Of a stretch of DNA of 64,000 nucleotides, positions 23,181-33,150 are shown in pieces. Under the pieces are notes generated by a model, which saw nothing but the letters and a program-made list of their open reading frames with translations, searched no databases and was not told where the DNA came from. The stretch comes from Lasiosphaeris hirsuta (lineage: Eukaryota; Ascomycota; Sordariomycetes; Sordariales; Lasiosphaeriaceae): the NCBI GenBank assembly GCA_030549175.1, contig JAUKUA010000009.1, positions 248,001 through 312,000 of the forward strand, read 5' to 3'. Positions within the stretch are counted from its first letter, which is position 1; every line of letters begins with the position of its first letter. The translations under genes were made by a program, and so were the position numbers.

Positions 23181-23729
23181 TCAAGCATCGTCTGTTGTGG
23201 ACTTGCCAAATCGCGTCAGGTCCTGGTGCATTATCTTTCCGCCGACATTCACTGGCGAGCACCCCTGGATTACGAAGATAACTCTCGCGTATTCAGTTGG
23301 GCTTGCATTTCGCCAAGCGTGCAATGTGTTCCGTTGAACAAGAAGGTCGCCAGCCTTAAGCAGTCGTGTCTCGCCTGAATCCATAATGGCTTCCATCTCA
23401 CCACGCACGACAATACCAAAATCCATTGTCTCGTGGCGGTGCAGAGGCGAAGAGCCGCCCGGCGGCCAGTCACAATAGCGAAGGATGACAGCCCCCGGTT
23501 TTGGGAACGAAATATTGGCTTCATTGTCCGCGTTTGACTTGATTGCTTTGATATCCGTTTCATCGTTGATGTTGACTGGGGCCTCAAATGTCGTATACGC
23601 CTCATAAAATGACATGCCTGGAATTTCATACACTGGCAGGGTCTCAGCTAAGTCTCGGCTGAAGACGGCTTTGCCCTCAGCGTCGTGGGTGGTGACATAA
23701 CGCTTGGGGTTTTCGAATGGCTGGCTCAT
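23181..23729 (-). CDS. Cupin-domain protein (182 aa)
   Basis: A single exon starting MSQPFENPKRYVTTHD. The N-terminal half (FYEAYTTFEAPVNINDETDIKA) is typical of a fungal and bacterial family with one C-terminal cupin. Motif 1 is PLHRHETMDFGIVVRGEME, with two His and an Asp in place of the usual Glu; motif 2 is AGDLLVQRNTLHAWRNAS, with the third His and the terminal Asn. No targeting signal. The cupin fold fits metal-dependent oxygenase or isomerase activity. It differs from the 130-residue cupin in length and motifs, so the two are not recent duplicates. Transcribed in the same direction as its neighbours on both sides, 461 bases from the dehydrogenase gene. Confidence 0.85.
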   Translation of the reverse strand: MSQPFENPKRYVTTHDAEGKAVFSRDLAETLPVYEIPGMSFYEAYTTFEAPVNINDETDIKAIKSNADNEANISFPKPGAVILRYCDWPPGGSSPLHRHETMDFGIVVRGEMEAIMDSGETRLLKAGDLLVQRNTLHAWRNASPTEYARVIFVIQGCSPVNVGGKIMHQDLTRFGKSTTDDA

Positions 23730-24190
23730 ATCTGCGTCGAGAGGTGAGGTTGCAACCTGAGTCTTCTAGGTGGCCTCTTGGAACTTGAGCACGAAGAGAT
23801 TGGCAAAGCATAAAGGAAGTAGAAGGGGGCTGGGAGGTTTAGAGCTGAGGTGCGGGGTGAGCTGCCTATAGGCCGTGTTCTGACGGGAACGCTTTCTATT
23901 CCCGCATTTCGGCACCTCGCCCCGTAATGCCTACCGGGGGTAATTATATCCTGCCAGTTATCTCGAAATTGCTCTCAATTCTTTCTGTCGTCGTCCCGCA
24001 TTCGGCCGAATGCTGCCATTCTGCTTACGTGAGATTGCACCTTGACGAAACTGCATATCATCTCCTTACTGATCCTCTATATCAAATCAGATCTTTTCCC
24101 ACAAATGGTGTATCATTGTGGTTTGCCATGGACGTGTTTCCCGTTAAGATTTCGAAACTCACTCGACAAGTGTTTGCTAGATCCTTCAAA
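23730..24190. other. Intergenic, promoter side of the second cupin
   Basis: About 460 bases with no gene; it must hold the upstream control region of the 182-residue cupin and the 3' end of the dehydrogenase transcript. Confidence 0.4.
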
Positions 24191-25257
24191 CTATGACATA
24201 GGCTCCTTCCAGTTCTCGATGCCTCCCAGGTACCTAAAAACGACTCTGGAATCCAGGTCCTTGCAGTCGGCGGCTTCACTTGCTGCGGCATAAACGCCCA
24301 GCCCACTTGTTCCGAGAGCATTCCTGGTTCCCAACCTCCGCGCCATGTCTAACGCTAGTCCGATGTCCTTCCTCATCAGCTGCACACGAAATCCACCTTG
24401 GTATCCGTTAGAAGATGGCGCCTTGGGACATACGCCCGGCACCGGGTTGAAGACGTCACATATGGCGTTCTGGGCGGTGCCGGCCGCAAAGACCGACGCC
24501 AAGACATTTGCGTCAATGCCCGCACGCATCCCCATATCCATGGCCTCGGAGCATGCGATTGTGATGATGCCAGAGAGATAGTTGTTGGACAATTTCGCTG
24601 CGAGGCCTAGCGAAGGCCCCCCGCACGGAATCACCTTGCCCCCCATCATTCCTAGGAAATACGTTAGGCGAGGGATGTTGGCATCGTCGGGGGAGCATCC
24701 TAGGAAGAAGGCGATGGTGCCATTTACCGCACCGAGAACACCGCCACTGACGGGGGCATCATAGAATGAGGTCGTTGGCGAGGAGATGGCAAGTTGCTCT
24801 TTGACAATTAAGCTGGTAGCCGTGTCAATTGTCGACGAGTCGATGACTAGTTTCCCTGCCGAATGAGAAGAGGGGCCCGAAAGTGCTGAGAGAATTCCGG
24901 TGTGAGGGTCAAGATAGACAGACTTGACATGAGCGCCTTCAGGGAGCATGGTAAAGATTACATCCTGCGCGATACACAAGTTAACCAATTTGTAAATTAA
25001 GATGCATGCCAAGTCAGAGCTGATGTTTAAATGCTCACCGATTTCGACGTCACGTCTGCTGCGCTGGCACATCTAACCACGATGCCGGGAAATGAAGCCA
25101 CGAGCTCATCCACGACAGCAGCCACAATATCGTGAACATGAATGAGAGAGCCCGGAGGAAGTTTCGCGGCAAGATTTACAACCATTGGCTTCCCCATAAC
25201 TCCCAAACCTATGAACCCCACAGAGCTGGGTACGACATCAACGCCAGTGGAAGGCAT
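24191..25257 (-). CDS. 3-hydroxyisobutyrate dehydrogenase-like reductase, copy 1 (330 aa)
   Basis: Exons 25257-25039 (73 codons) and 24964-24191, with a phase-0 intron. The Rossmann motif is VGFIGLGVMGKPM (GLGVMG 17-22). The substrate-binding signature DAPVSGG is at 142-148 and the catalytic Lys in LAAKLSNNYL is Lys197. The C-terminal helical domain is complete and ends GGIENWKEPMS. The family oxidises or reduces beta-hydroxy acids with NAD(P); members handle hydroxyisobutyrate, tartronate semialdehyde or related acids. No clear mitochondrial presequence, unlike the valine-pathway enzyme, which argues for a different substrate. A paralogue lies at 33151-34298. It is divergent from the lactamase-fold gene at 25689, sharing a 431-base upstream region. 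Confidence 0.88.
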
Positions 25258-25688
25258 TGTGAATGTTTACAGCGCCAACAATGGACAGTTGCTAAATCGC
25301 GTCTGCAGCGATGTTCTGAGGGTGGCTCTGTCACACTGACAGGCGAGCGCACTTGTTGTCAGGGTTGTCGAGGCGGCGCGCTGTGTAACGTCTATTGATG
25401 AATGCGGGGAAAGGGCGTTGTTTTGACGCCGGAATCGGCATGTGGTTCTTCCCCCGCTCCCACTCGCCTTGGAAATCCGAGTACGGAGACTGATGTCTGC
25501 CTATGGGGCGGGGAACAACGTACAGTTCAAACAAAGGTCAAGGCCCGTACACTCGGCGGTTATGCAATGAACCACGTGCTCAAAGCGATAGAAGCAAGGA
25601 GAATCCCAACGGTGGTTAATATTCATGCGAGTAACCGTGAAGAATAAACAAGGTGACAACAATCTCGTCCCCTTCTCCCCGGGAAGGG
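25258..25688. promoter_or_regulatory. Shared divergent upstream region of dehydrogenase copy 1 and lactamase-fold hydrolase copy 1
   Basis: The two genes point away from each other with 431 bases between start codons, so their promoters must lie here. No repeated operator could be singled out by eye. Confidence 0.5.
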
Positions 25689-26774
25689 ATGGCCAACCCA
25701 GCTCCCACGTCCCCATTGAACCCCCTATCAGAGTTACAGTACTTTGCACTAGCCACAGTTTCGCTCCACGCTCTATCGGCTGGACACTTCTCTCTCCCCG
25801 AGGAGCAATTCGTTCGTCCGGCGTCGCCGGGGGCGCGCAAAACGGTACCGTCACTGTGTTTTCTACTACAGCACATATGCGCAGCCTCGGGCGACACGAC
25901 TCGGATCGTTTTTGATCTTGGCCTTCGAAGGGATGTCAACCGCTACTCAGAGCCGATCCAGCGCCATGTCACTACTCGCCAACCCATGAGCACTGACCCG
26001 GATGTGGTCAAAAGTCTCAAGGCTGGCGGTCTGACTCCCGATGATATTGACGTGGTTATCTACTCTCATGTGCGTTATCTCACAGTCAATTAGCACTGAC
26101 ATCACATGGCTAATTGCCCTCTTGACACACTTCAGGTTCACTGGGATCACATTGGCGAGCCGCGCGACTTTCTCCGCAGCACCTTTGTTGTTGGCCATGG
26201 CTCTACCGACGTGCTTGCCGGAAAGGGTTCTACCTTACGGGGTGGTCATTCGTTTTTCGAACCAGACCTTTTAGACTTGTCACGAACCATCGAGCTTTCG
26301 GACCCACGCTGCAGCCCGAATGAAGTCAAGGGCAGCAATAGTACCGCCCCATCAAGCTTGGCCCCCGGCCAAGCCGACTTTTCCAGGGAATGGCAGCCTC
26401 TGGATGTCCTCCCTTCCGCACTTGACATCTTTAACGATGGGAGTCTCTACATTGTTGACGCCCCGGGCCACCTTACTGGCCATGTTAACCTACTCGCTCG
26501 GATCAAAGGTGAGGGGAGTACAATTCGATGGGTCTATCTTGCTGGAGACGCTTGCCATGACCGTCGTATTATGCGCAATGAGAGAGAAATTGGCGAGTGG
26601 CACGATACCTTGGGCCATTTGTGCTGTATTCATGCGGATCGGCCCAAGGCCGAGGCTACCATCGAACGAATAAAGGCGCTTGAAAACAAGGGGGTAGAGG
26701 TGATCTTTGCTCACGACGATGAATGGGAGTCGCAAGCTGAAAATCAGAAACGATTCTTTGGCTCTGCGCAATGA
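25689..26774 (+). CDS. Metallo-beta-lactamase-fold lactonase-like hydrolase, copy 1 (339 aa)
   Basis: Exons 25689-26069 and 26136-26774, phase 0. ATG 25689 (MANPAPTSPL) is the first ATG in frame; the frame is open a little further up but without one. The intron splits the zinc motif: His127 ends exon 1 and VHWDH follows, giving HxHxDH at 127-132. Later ligands are in DAPGHLTGHVNLLAR, YLAGDACHD and IFAHDDEW. This arrangement is that of the quorum-quenching lactonase (AttM/AhlB-like) branch, whose members open lactones or lactams; fungal relatives include detoxifying lactamases. Cytoplasmic by sequence. The second copy at 31657 has the same layout but no intron. A role in opening a ring intermediate of the cluster pathway is inference. 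Confidence 0.85.
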
Positions 26775-27319
26775 ACCCGGATGCCGGCAGTCCCGACAAT
26801 AAATCTTTATGGGGGTTTTTTTTTACTATCAGTCGCCTCTTGTGAATGAGAAATGCTATCGGGAGTTAATTTCGTAGATGGGGATCCAGCTCATCCGATC
26901 CCAGTGTTCGTCATATTCCGCCTTTCATTGAGCCGCGCTGATGACAGATCCACTTCTGGATATCGTTGCGTGACATAGAACGGGAGGCTCACAAACCGGT
27001 ACAATCCCAGAATTCATTAACCGGGGAGGCATTGATATGTAATTATCCCTTCTGCCCCAATCACGCTTTGGCTTAAACTCGGGCGACCTTCCCGCTACAC
27101 TTCCACCCCTTTTCAACTTTTCACTGCAAGCAAGACTGCGGGGAATCTTCAACACCCACCCTGTTTTTCTTTCCCTCAATCAGCTCTGCAGTCCGTGGCC
27201 GTAAAATAATCGAAAGGTGAGCATAAGATTCCCTAACTGGCAGCTAGGGGAACCTGTTTATTTTGCTGCCGATTGTGTTCGAAATAATACTGCCACTAAC
27301 ACATGTTGGGCAGGAACAC
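26775..27319. other. Intergenic, upstream of the two-domain decarboxylase-like gene
   Basis: About 545 bases with no gene; a poly-T run at about 26816-26824 follows the lactamase-fold gene. Confidence 0.4.
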
Positions 27320-28193
27320 ATGATGGCCTCCGAAGGAGAAAAGGAGAACCTGAAGAATGAATTCATCGCGCAGCTTGGTGCCCGGGCCTTCCATAGTGGC
27401 TGGTCCTCTCTCCTCTCCCTAGACCCCGCATTCTTCTCCGCCAGTTTGTCCCTTGCCTCGGTACCTCGTCAGAAGTCGCACCTCTCGCGGAAAAACCAAG
27501 CCCTGATTTCCCTTGCCGTTGACAGCGCCGCCACTCATCTTTACACGCCGGGTATCCGTGCCCATGTGGCCGAGGCCTTGCAAGAAGGGGCCAGCCTACA
27601 TGAGATACTTGAGGTAATCGAGTTGTCGAGCACGCTTGGAATCCATGCGTGCAACATAGGGGTTCCTCTGCTCGTTGAGGTGCTGAGGGAGGAGGGGATT
27701 TATAGAGAGGAGATCACCAAACCGTTTGATGAGACGCAACTGAAGCTAAAGGAAGACTTCACCAAGAAACGAGGTTACTGGCATACGTTTTGGGAAGACT
27801 TTCTACGACTCGACCCGGAATTCTTTAGCGCCTACCTGGACTTTTCCAGCCTCCCGTGGATCAAAGACATCGATGGTGATGGGAAATCAGCCCAGGGAGC
27901 ATTGGAGCCAAAGGTACCATCTACCAGCATGTCAGTTCCCTTGGCTCATGATCAGCATGCTAACTTGCGAGAAGATGAAAGAACTTGTGTACTGTGCGTT
28001 TGACTGTGCTTCTACCCATCTATACGTCAGTGGACTCAAGCTACACATGAAAAACGCGCTGGGCTATGGGGCTACGCCGCAAGAGATAATTGAGGTTCTC
28101 GAGATTGCCACCCTGTTGAGCTTACACACTGCTCATGTTGCCGCGCCCATCATAGCAGAACTGACGGCGACTGGTTCCGGTGCAGCAGCCTAG
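27320..28193 (+). CDS. Two-domain carboxymuconolactone decarboxylase-like (AhpD-like) protein (271 aa)
   Basis: Exons 27320-27913 and 27972-28193, phase 0, with a GTACCA donor and a branch site GCTAAC. The start is MMASEGEK. Two tandem copies of the helical CMD/AhpD-like fold are visible: KNQALISLAVDSAATHLYTP with the following ILEVIELSSTLGIHACN, and ELVYCAFDCASTHLYVSG with IIEVLEIATLLSLHTAH. There is no CxxC, so peroxiredoxin-reductase activity like AhpD is unlikely. Domain-duplicated members occur in fungi without a settled function; decarboxylase, cyclase-like or scaffolding roles are all possible. It is followed after 750 bases by a single-domain member, suggesting they serve the same route. 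Confidence 0.8.
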
Positions 28194-28940
28194 GAAGGGC
28201 TTGGGAACAGATACCTCAAGTTAGGAGAGATGGCATGTAATGCGCAGAACTCTCAGTGACTTTTTTCCTGGGGGGGTATAGAATGTGCTACTCTCCAAAA
28301 ACGTGTGCTGGCTTGGATGTGTGGGCATGCTGGCGGTTCTGATTCAAGCTCGGGATATGACCGTCCGAACAGATGAGCATGGGAGCATCCTGCAGGCGGG
28401 GACGTGCGAAAGCCAAGAATATTAGACCATCGGACATGCAACTGATATGACAGTACACGATTCTTGGATCCGCTGATGTTTGAACAAGTGCCGAATCGCC
28501 CCCACGCGAGGGGAAGTAGCGATCCGCCACATCGGCATTTGGCGTCGTTCATATGAGGGGTTATTATCGCCCAGCTCTTGTATGTCCGAATCCGCCGCAA
28601 CCGCCGATCTCGTCGTCCCACACGTGATTCGGCACCGTCATTGTTCTCCTTGACCGGCCGCGTCTCCCCGCTTCTTTGACCGGGTTGTACACAGACAACC
28701 CATAGCAATGACGTGTACTCGACTTGGAATCAGCGTCCCGTCTCCGTACCTTTCTGGTCCTCCATTTATCCTTGGACCCCGTAGCATAGGATACCACTTC
28801 AATCTCAGACACAGGCACCATTATCATACCTTCTACCTTGATTACGACTCCAAAAGCCTCAAATTCTTTCTCTGCTTGGCTGTCCTTGATACCGCGAAAG
28901 AAGGCAACGAAGACTCCTATAGCTGAGCTCAGCCGCCGCC
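28194..28940. other. Intergenic, promoter side of the single-domain decarboxylase-like gene
   Basis: About 750 bases between two genes on the same strand. ORFs on the minus strand here (28253-28708, 28564-28827) have no recognisable domain. Confidence 0.4.
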
Positions 28941-29387
28941 ATGAGTACCGACCCTAAGTTTGACGATTTACACAAGCAGCTCTTCGATGAGGGCATCAAG
29001 ATGCGTCGCAGCGTCGTCGGCGATGCCTTTGTCGATAGGGCCCTCGCCAATGGCTCCACCGAATTTTCCAAGCCCGGCCAAGAACTAGTCAGTGAGTGGT
29101 GTTGGGGCTACGTCTGGACCCGGCCCGGCCTGGAAAAGAAGCAACGCAGTCTTCTCAACATTGGCATGCTAATGGCTCTGAACCGAGGTCCTGAGCTGGG
29201 GGCACACATCCGCGGCGCAAGGAACAATGGATTGACAGAGTTGGAGATCAGAGAGGCCATTCTCCATTGTACAATTTACTGTGGTGTCCCGGCGGGGGTT
29301 GATGCGATGAAAATAGCAGAGAGAGTCCTCAACGAGATGGCGGAAAATGGCGAATTGCCGAGACAGCTGGGAAACAAGGTAGACTAG
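28941..29387 (+). CDS. 4-carboxymuconolactone decarboxylase-like protein (148 aa)
   Basis: An intronless gene, MSTDPKFDDLHKQLFDEGIK. The sequence follows the gamma-carboxymuconolactone decarboxylase family closely: RRSVVGDAFVDRAL near the start, EWCWGYVWTRPGLEKKQRSL, LNRGPELGAHIRGARNNGLT, REAILHCTIYCGVPAGVDA. Length fits bacterial enzymes (about 125-150). In the protocatechuate branch of the beta-ketoadipate pathway this family decarboxylates 4-carboxymuconolactone; most fungi use a different route to 3-oxoadipate, so here a related substrate is likely. Cytoplasmic. Of all cluster genes this one points most clearly to aromatic ring breakdown. Confidence 0.88.
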   Translation: MSTDPKFDDLHKQLFDEGIKMRRSVVGDAFVDRALANGSTEFSKPGQELVSEWCWGYVWTRPGLEKKQRSLLNIGMLMALNRGPELGAHIRGARNNGLTELEIREAILHCTIYCGVPAGVDAMKIAERVLNEMAENGELPRQLGNKVD

Positions 29388-29821
29388 AATCTAGTCGGGG
29401 CCACTTGGGTGGCAGGAAATGGTTTGATTTTTGTTCCCATGCAATTGCCCTCGTCTGTTTGAGTCTTTACAACCGTAGAATTTGTCAAGCGCGTGGGCTG
29501 GCAGCTGGTGTAAGCATGAGCATGTGCCCGGTTAGTGCTTTCTGACACCATTGATTCCCTAGCTACTCCTTCAAGAATACCTAACATAAGTATCTACAAT
29601 GGCGTTTGGTTGTATACACGCAGAATTTCGCTTCGTGCGGTTCTGCGTATCTAGCGCTCAATTAACGCGTCGTTCTTTGTCTTGTACCAAGGCTTCCGGT
29701 GGAATGGAAACCCCTAAAAGACTTATAGCCACAGTCAATTTTGTGTGATGGAGATACGCGGCTAAATCTTGTTTGGAACCATTCTTCTCATTTTCGGATG
29801 CATTTGTTTTACAAGATCGCT
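29388..29821. other. Intergenic between convergent genes
   Basis: About 430 bases holding the 3' ends of the decarboxylase-like gene and the alcohol dehydrogenase; no gene seen. Confidence 0.4.
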
Positions 29822-30970
29822 TCATAGCGCTGTTTCGACCTCATCGCGAAGAGTCATATCAATGACGAGCTTTCCGCCCTGAGCTTTGTGGTATTCGTCG
29901 ACAAGATCATTCAACCTAGACAGTGGGAATGTCTTCACACTTGCCCTCACATTGTGCTTATCAGCAAATTCCAGCATTTCCCTCAAGACTTTGTTGCTGC
30001 CCACCAAGCTTCCGATGACGGAGATGTCACGAAATACTACATCTCGCGCAGAGAGCTGAAATCCCCTTTCTGGAAAAGAAACCACCACACACTTGCCGTG
30101 GTTTCGAAGGAGTTTGACGCCGTAGTCGAATGCCTTTTGGCTTTCGGGGAGTATGATTACTGCATCGATGCCCATGTCTCCCTTGTCACTTTTTCCGTCC
30201 GCCTCACCAAGCTCGGCAACGACGTCGGCCGCTTCCTCAATTCTCGCATCCACTATCCTCGCCTCGGAGGTGGTACTCCTTGCTAGCCTCAACGGAGCGT
30301 CGGCATTGTCAATACCAACAACCTTGAGTCCCATGTGGACGGCAAACAAAAGACCGAGATGACCCAACCCACCGCCACATCCTACAATGCCGACGCGCTG
30401 TCCTGGTTTCAAGCCGCAGCGCTTCAAGGCGGCGTAGATGGTGACACCAGCACACATGAGAGTGGCTGTATCGACAGCTGACATGGCGTCTGGGATGGGC
30501 GCAACCTGCCTACTGTCGACGACGGCATACTGCCTGAAGCCACCGGGCGTACTGATGCCGTTGTTCTGTGAGTATTGACAGTAGACGGAATATCCGGGGG
30601 GGTCGGCATCGGGGTCTTGGACACTCGGGCCGGAGCTGCATTCGAAGCATGTCCCGCAAGGATGGAATGAGCGGCCCGGCACACCGACTCGACTTCCAAG
30701 ACGGTACAAGGACGGACTGTCGGACGGCAAAGCCACGACAGTGCCGGCAAATTCGTGGCAGCCGACGTGCGGGTAGGAAAGTGGGTACGGGGGCATCTGC
30801 CCGGCGGCGAGAACAGCGTCGGTGTGACAGTAAGACGCTGCGTCTACTCTGATCAAGATGTCATGAGGCGAGCTGAGAGCGGGAAGTGGAACGGAGCGAA
30901 GGATGTAAGGCGTGTTGAAGGCGTCCAGAAACTGCGCCTTCATGACATCTGGAAGCTCAAAGTTGGCCAT
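29822..30970 (-). CDS. Zinc-dependent alcohol dehydrogenase (382 aa)
   Basis: A single exon, MANFELPDVMKAQFLDAF. The medium-chain dehydrogenase fold is complete: catalytic zinc ligands Cys48 (SYCHTD) and His72-Glu73 (VGCHEFAG); structural zinc cysteines 105, 108, 111 and 131, the last after an insertion of about 12 residues rich in Pro and Asp; and an NAD(P)-binding loop GIVGCGGGLGHLGL. The C-terminus is normal. The insertion between the third and fourth structural Cys is unusual for yeast-type ADHs and may mark a subfamily. It reduces or oxidises an alcohol/aldehyde. It is divergent from the second lactamase-fold gene, with 686 bases of shared upstream region. Confidence 0.88.
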   Translation of the reverse strand: MANFELPDVMKAQFLDAFNTPYILRSVPLPALSSPHDILIRVDAASYCHTDAVLAAGQMPPYPLSYPHVGCHEFAGTVVALPSDSPSLYRLGSRVGVPGRSFHPCGTCFECSSGPSVQDPDADPPGYSVYCQYSQNNGISTPGGFRQYAVVDSRQVAPIPDAMSAVDTATLMCAGVTIYAALKRCGLKPGQRVGIVGCGGGLGHLGLLFAVHMGLKVVGIDNADAPLRLARSTTSEARIVDARIEEAADVVAELGEADGKSDKGDMGIDAVIILPESQKAFDYGVKLLRNHGKCVVVSFPERGFQLSARDVVFRDISVIGSLVGSNKVLREMLEFADKHNVRASVKTFPLSRLNDLVDEYHKAQGGKLVIDMTLRDEVETAL

Positions 30971-31656
30971 ACCCGATGGATGTTTTGAGTCTTGCCGACT
31001 ATTTGCTGTTTTGATCTGCGACCTTGGATTCTGTGTTTCGCGGCCTTTGTCTGGACCTCTCCCAATTGTCTATGGGACTATGTAGTTGGAGTGAAAGGCT
31101 TGGCGCAACGTGGGCGTAGGTTGGGTCCAGCTTGTCCAGGAAGTGGCTTTTCATCGCCAGGAGGATGAGCAGACGCAGATAATGGCTATATTTTTCCAAG
31201 CCCCGCATGGTTCATCCGTCCTCACTTCAGCTTCCAGCGATCTTCCCCGCACGTGGTTGTTTGGCGTCTAGGTACTACCTATTAGCAAGCCGCTCGGGTT
31301 GCTTGATCCAGCCAAGGGGAAGGTGGTCACATGAGGGGTGCCCCAAAGCGAAAGAGGGGCGACTGCAGGATAGACACTCGCACCGATTTCATCATGTTGC
31401 GTTTGATTTGACGAATAATAGGTAAACCGAAATGTTTGGCTACATGCACACAGCCTGTCTAGGCATGTACCGGATATAGTGTTGGGGTGGACATTCTGTA
31501 CCAGGAACTGGTAGGCTCGGCATCGTAAAGGAGACCCGGAAGCCGATCAATCGCCGAAGCCAACTATACGCGATGGAACCTGTTTGCTAGAACCAAACGG
31601 AACCTTCACACTCACCCTCATCTCGGGGCGGGCCCATCACAAGATCATCGACCACC
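30971..31656. promoter_or_regulatory. Shared divergent upstream region of alcohol dehydrogenase and lactamase-fold hydrolase copy 2
   Basis: 686 bases between divergent start codons, no gene inside. It parallels the 431-base divergent region at 25258-25688, where a dehydrogenase and a lactamase-fold gene also start back to back. Confidence 0.5.
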
Positions 31657-32718
31657 ATGGCGGTAGCCTCTCAAATGTCTCAAGCTGTCTTTGTAACTGT
31701 TTCTGCCCTGGATGGCGGCCATCTTACCCTCCCAGAGCGCCTTTTCGTCACTGATGCCGATCCGGAGAAGCGCGCTACTGTGCCGTCATTATCATTCCTG
31801 GTCCAACACCCTTCTACCCAAACCTCATCTGGCGGGGACCGAAAGAGCACCACCAACCTTCTCTTTGACCTGGGTGTCAAGCGCGATATCCAAGGCTACA
31901 CAGGAGCCCAGCAGGCCCACATTGCTCAGCGGCAGCCTGTGACCACGGATCCAGACTGCGCAGCCAGTCTACGTCGTGGTGTAGCTGGTAGCAATACAGA
32001 GGAACACGATAGGGGGCCACTCCTTGATCCGGCGAAAGACATCGACCTGGTTATTCTCAGCCACGTGCATTGGGATCACATTGGCACGCCTTCTGATTTC
32101 GCCAGCGCCACCTTCGCCGTAGGATCAGGTACGCTCGATTTGTTGAAGAATGGGGCGGGGCCACTGTACCCGGCCGAGTTATTCAACGATGACGAGCTTC
32201 CTCGGTCCCGCACAGTTGAGTTCCCGCCTGTTCCAGGAAGCATCTACGGTGCAGCACTGCAGATCCCACAACATACCGCCACACTCTTGAGCACGCAGAC
32301 AAAACTGCCACCATCGACACAAGAGTGGTCATGGCGTCCTCTTGCTGGTTTCCCAGCGGTTTTGGACTTTTTCGGAGACCAGAGCCTGTTTGTCATCGAC
32401 AGCCCGGGGCATTTATATGGTCATGTGAACCTCCTTGCTCGGGTGGGGGAACGTAGATACATCTATCTCGGTGGAGACTGTTGCCATGACCCCCGGATCT
32501 TGTGGGGGGAGAAAGATATTGCACTATACGACGATGGCAAGGGCGGGGTTAGAAGCGTCCATGTGGACACTGGTGCCGCGAAGAGAACACTGGATCAAAT
32601 TCGGAGCTTCGTTAACGGAGAGTCGATGGGGAAGGGGGTCGAAGTAGAGGTGGTCATGGCACATGACGGAGTGTGGAGAGAGCAAAACCGCCATCGCTTC
32701 TGGCCTGGAAACATGTAG
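31657..32718 (+). CDS. Metallo-beta-lactamase-fold lactonase-like hydrolase, copy 2 (353 aa)
   Basis: Intronless, MAVASQMSQAVFVTVSALDG. Zinc motif HVHWDH with ligands His136, His138, Asp140 and His141; later ligands in DSPGHLYGHVNLLAR, YLGGDCCHD and VMAHDGVW. It shares with copy 1 the order TVPSLxFLxQH, LFDLGVKRD, QRQPVTTDPD and the same spacing, so the two are clear paralogues, though well diverged. A ~15-residue acidic insertion before the zinc motif (AGSNTEEHDRGPLLDP) is absent from copy 1. No signal peptide. It is likely a lactonase or lactamase on a small ring compound. It runs in the same direction as the next gene, dehydrogenase copy 2, 432 bases away. Confidence 0.87.
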   Translation: MAVASQMSQAVFVTVSALDGGHLTLPERLFVTDADPEKRATVPSLSFLVQHPSTQTSSGGDRKSTTNLLFDLGVKRDIQGYTGAQQAHIAQRQPVTTDPDCAASLRRGVAGSNTEEHDRGPLLDPAKDIDLVILSHVHWDHIGTPSDFASATFAVGSGTLDLLKNGAGPLYPAELFNDDELPRSRTVEFPPVPGSIYGAALQIPQHTATLLSTQTKLPPSTQEWSWRPLAGFPAVLDFFGDQSLFVIDSPGHLYGHVNLLARVGERRYIYLGGDCCHDPRILWGEKDIALYDDGKGGVRSVHVDTGAAKRTLDQIRSFVNGESMGKGVEVEVVMAHDGVWREQNRHRFWPGNM

Positions 32719-33150
32719 TTTGATTTAGTTTGACATGGACATTGCACGATGCTTAGCTAAAATCCCAAGACCTTTGCATACTATCGCTTGAACAGGTGGT
32801 CCGAGGGGTCTCGGCTAGTTTGACTCAAAAGCAAGAAGAGTTGGGGGGAAGGTGGGATGTTTGATGTGCATGCGGTATGTATGTGCTGTACCACACCCCG
32901 TCTCTCTCGCCCAATGGTGTGGCTTTTTACCTTCCCCGCACATACATGCCGTCAACGGGGGGCCGAGGGCGGGGGTGGGAGGAAGTACCGAATGAGCGCT
33001 ATCGGCGAACTGAGATGGGTCTAAACCCGAGTGGTTATTTGCTGGACCTTCTCCTCGGCTCCCGGGCTCGCTTGTTGTTCGCGTCTTTGTGATCGAGCTT
33101 GCTAATAAAGATTACTCACAAGCTACTTTGGGCTCTCTCCATCAAGCAAC
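32719..33150. other. Intergenic, upstream of dehydrogenase copy 2
   Basis: 432 bases with a G-rich stretch (32957-32985); no gene seen. Confidence 0.4.
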
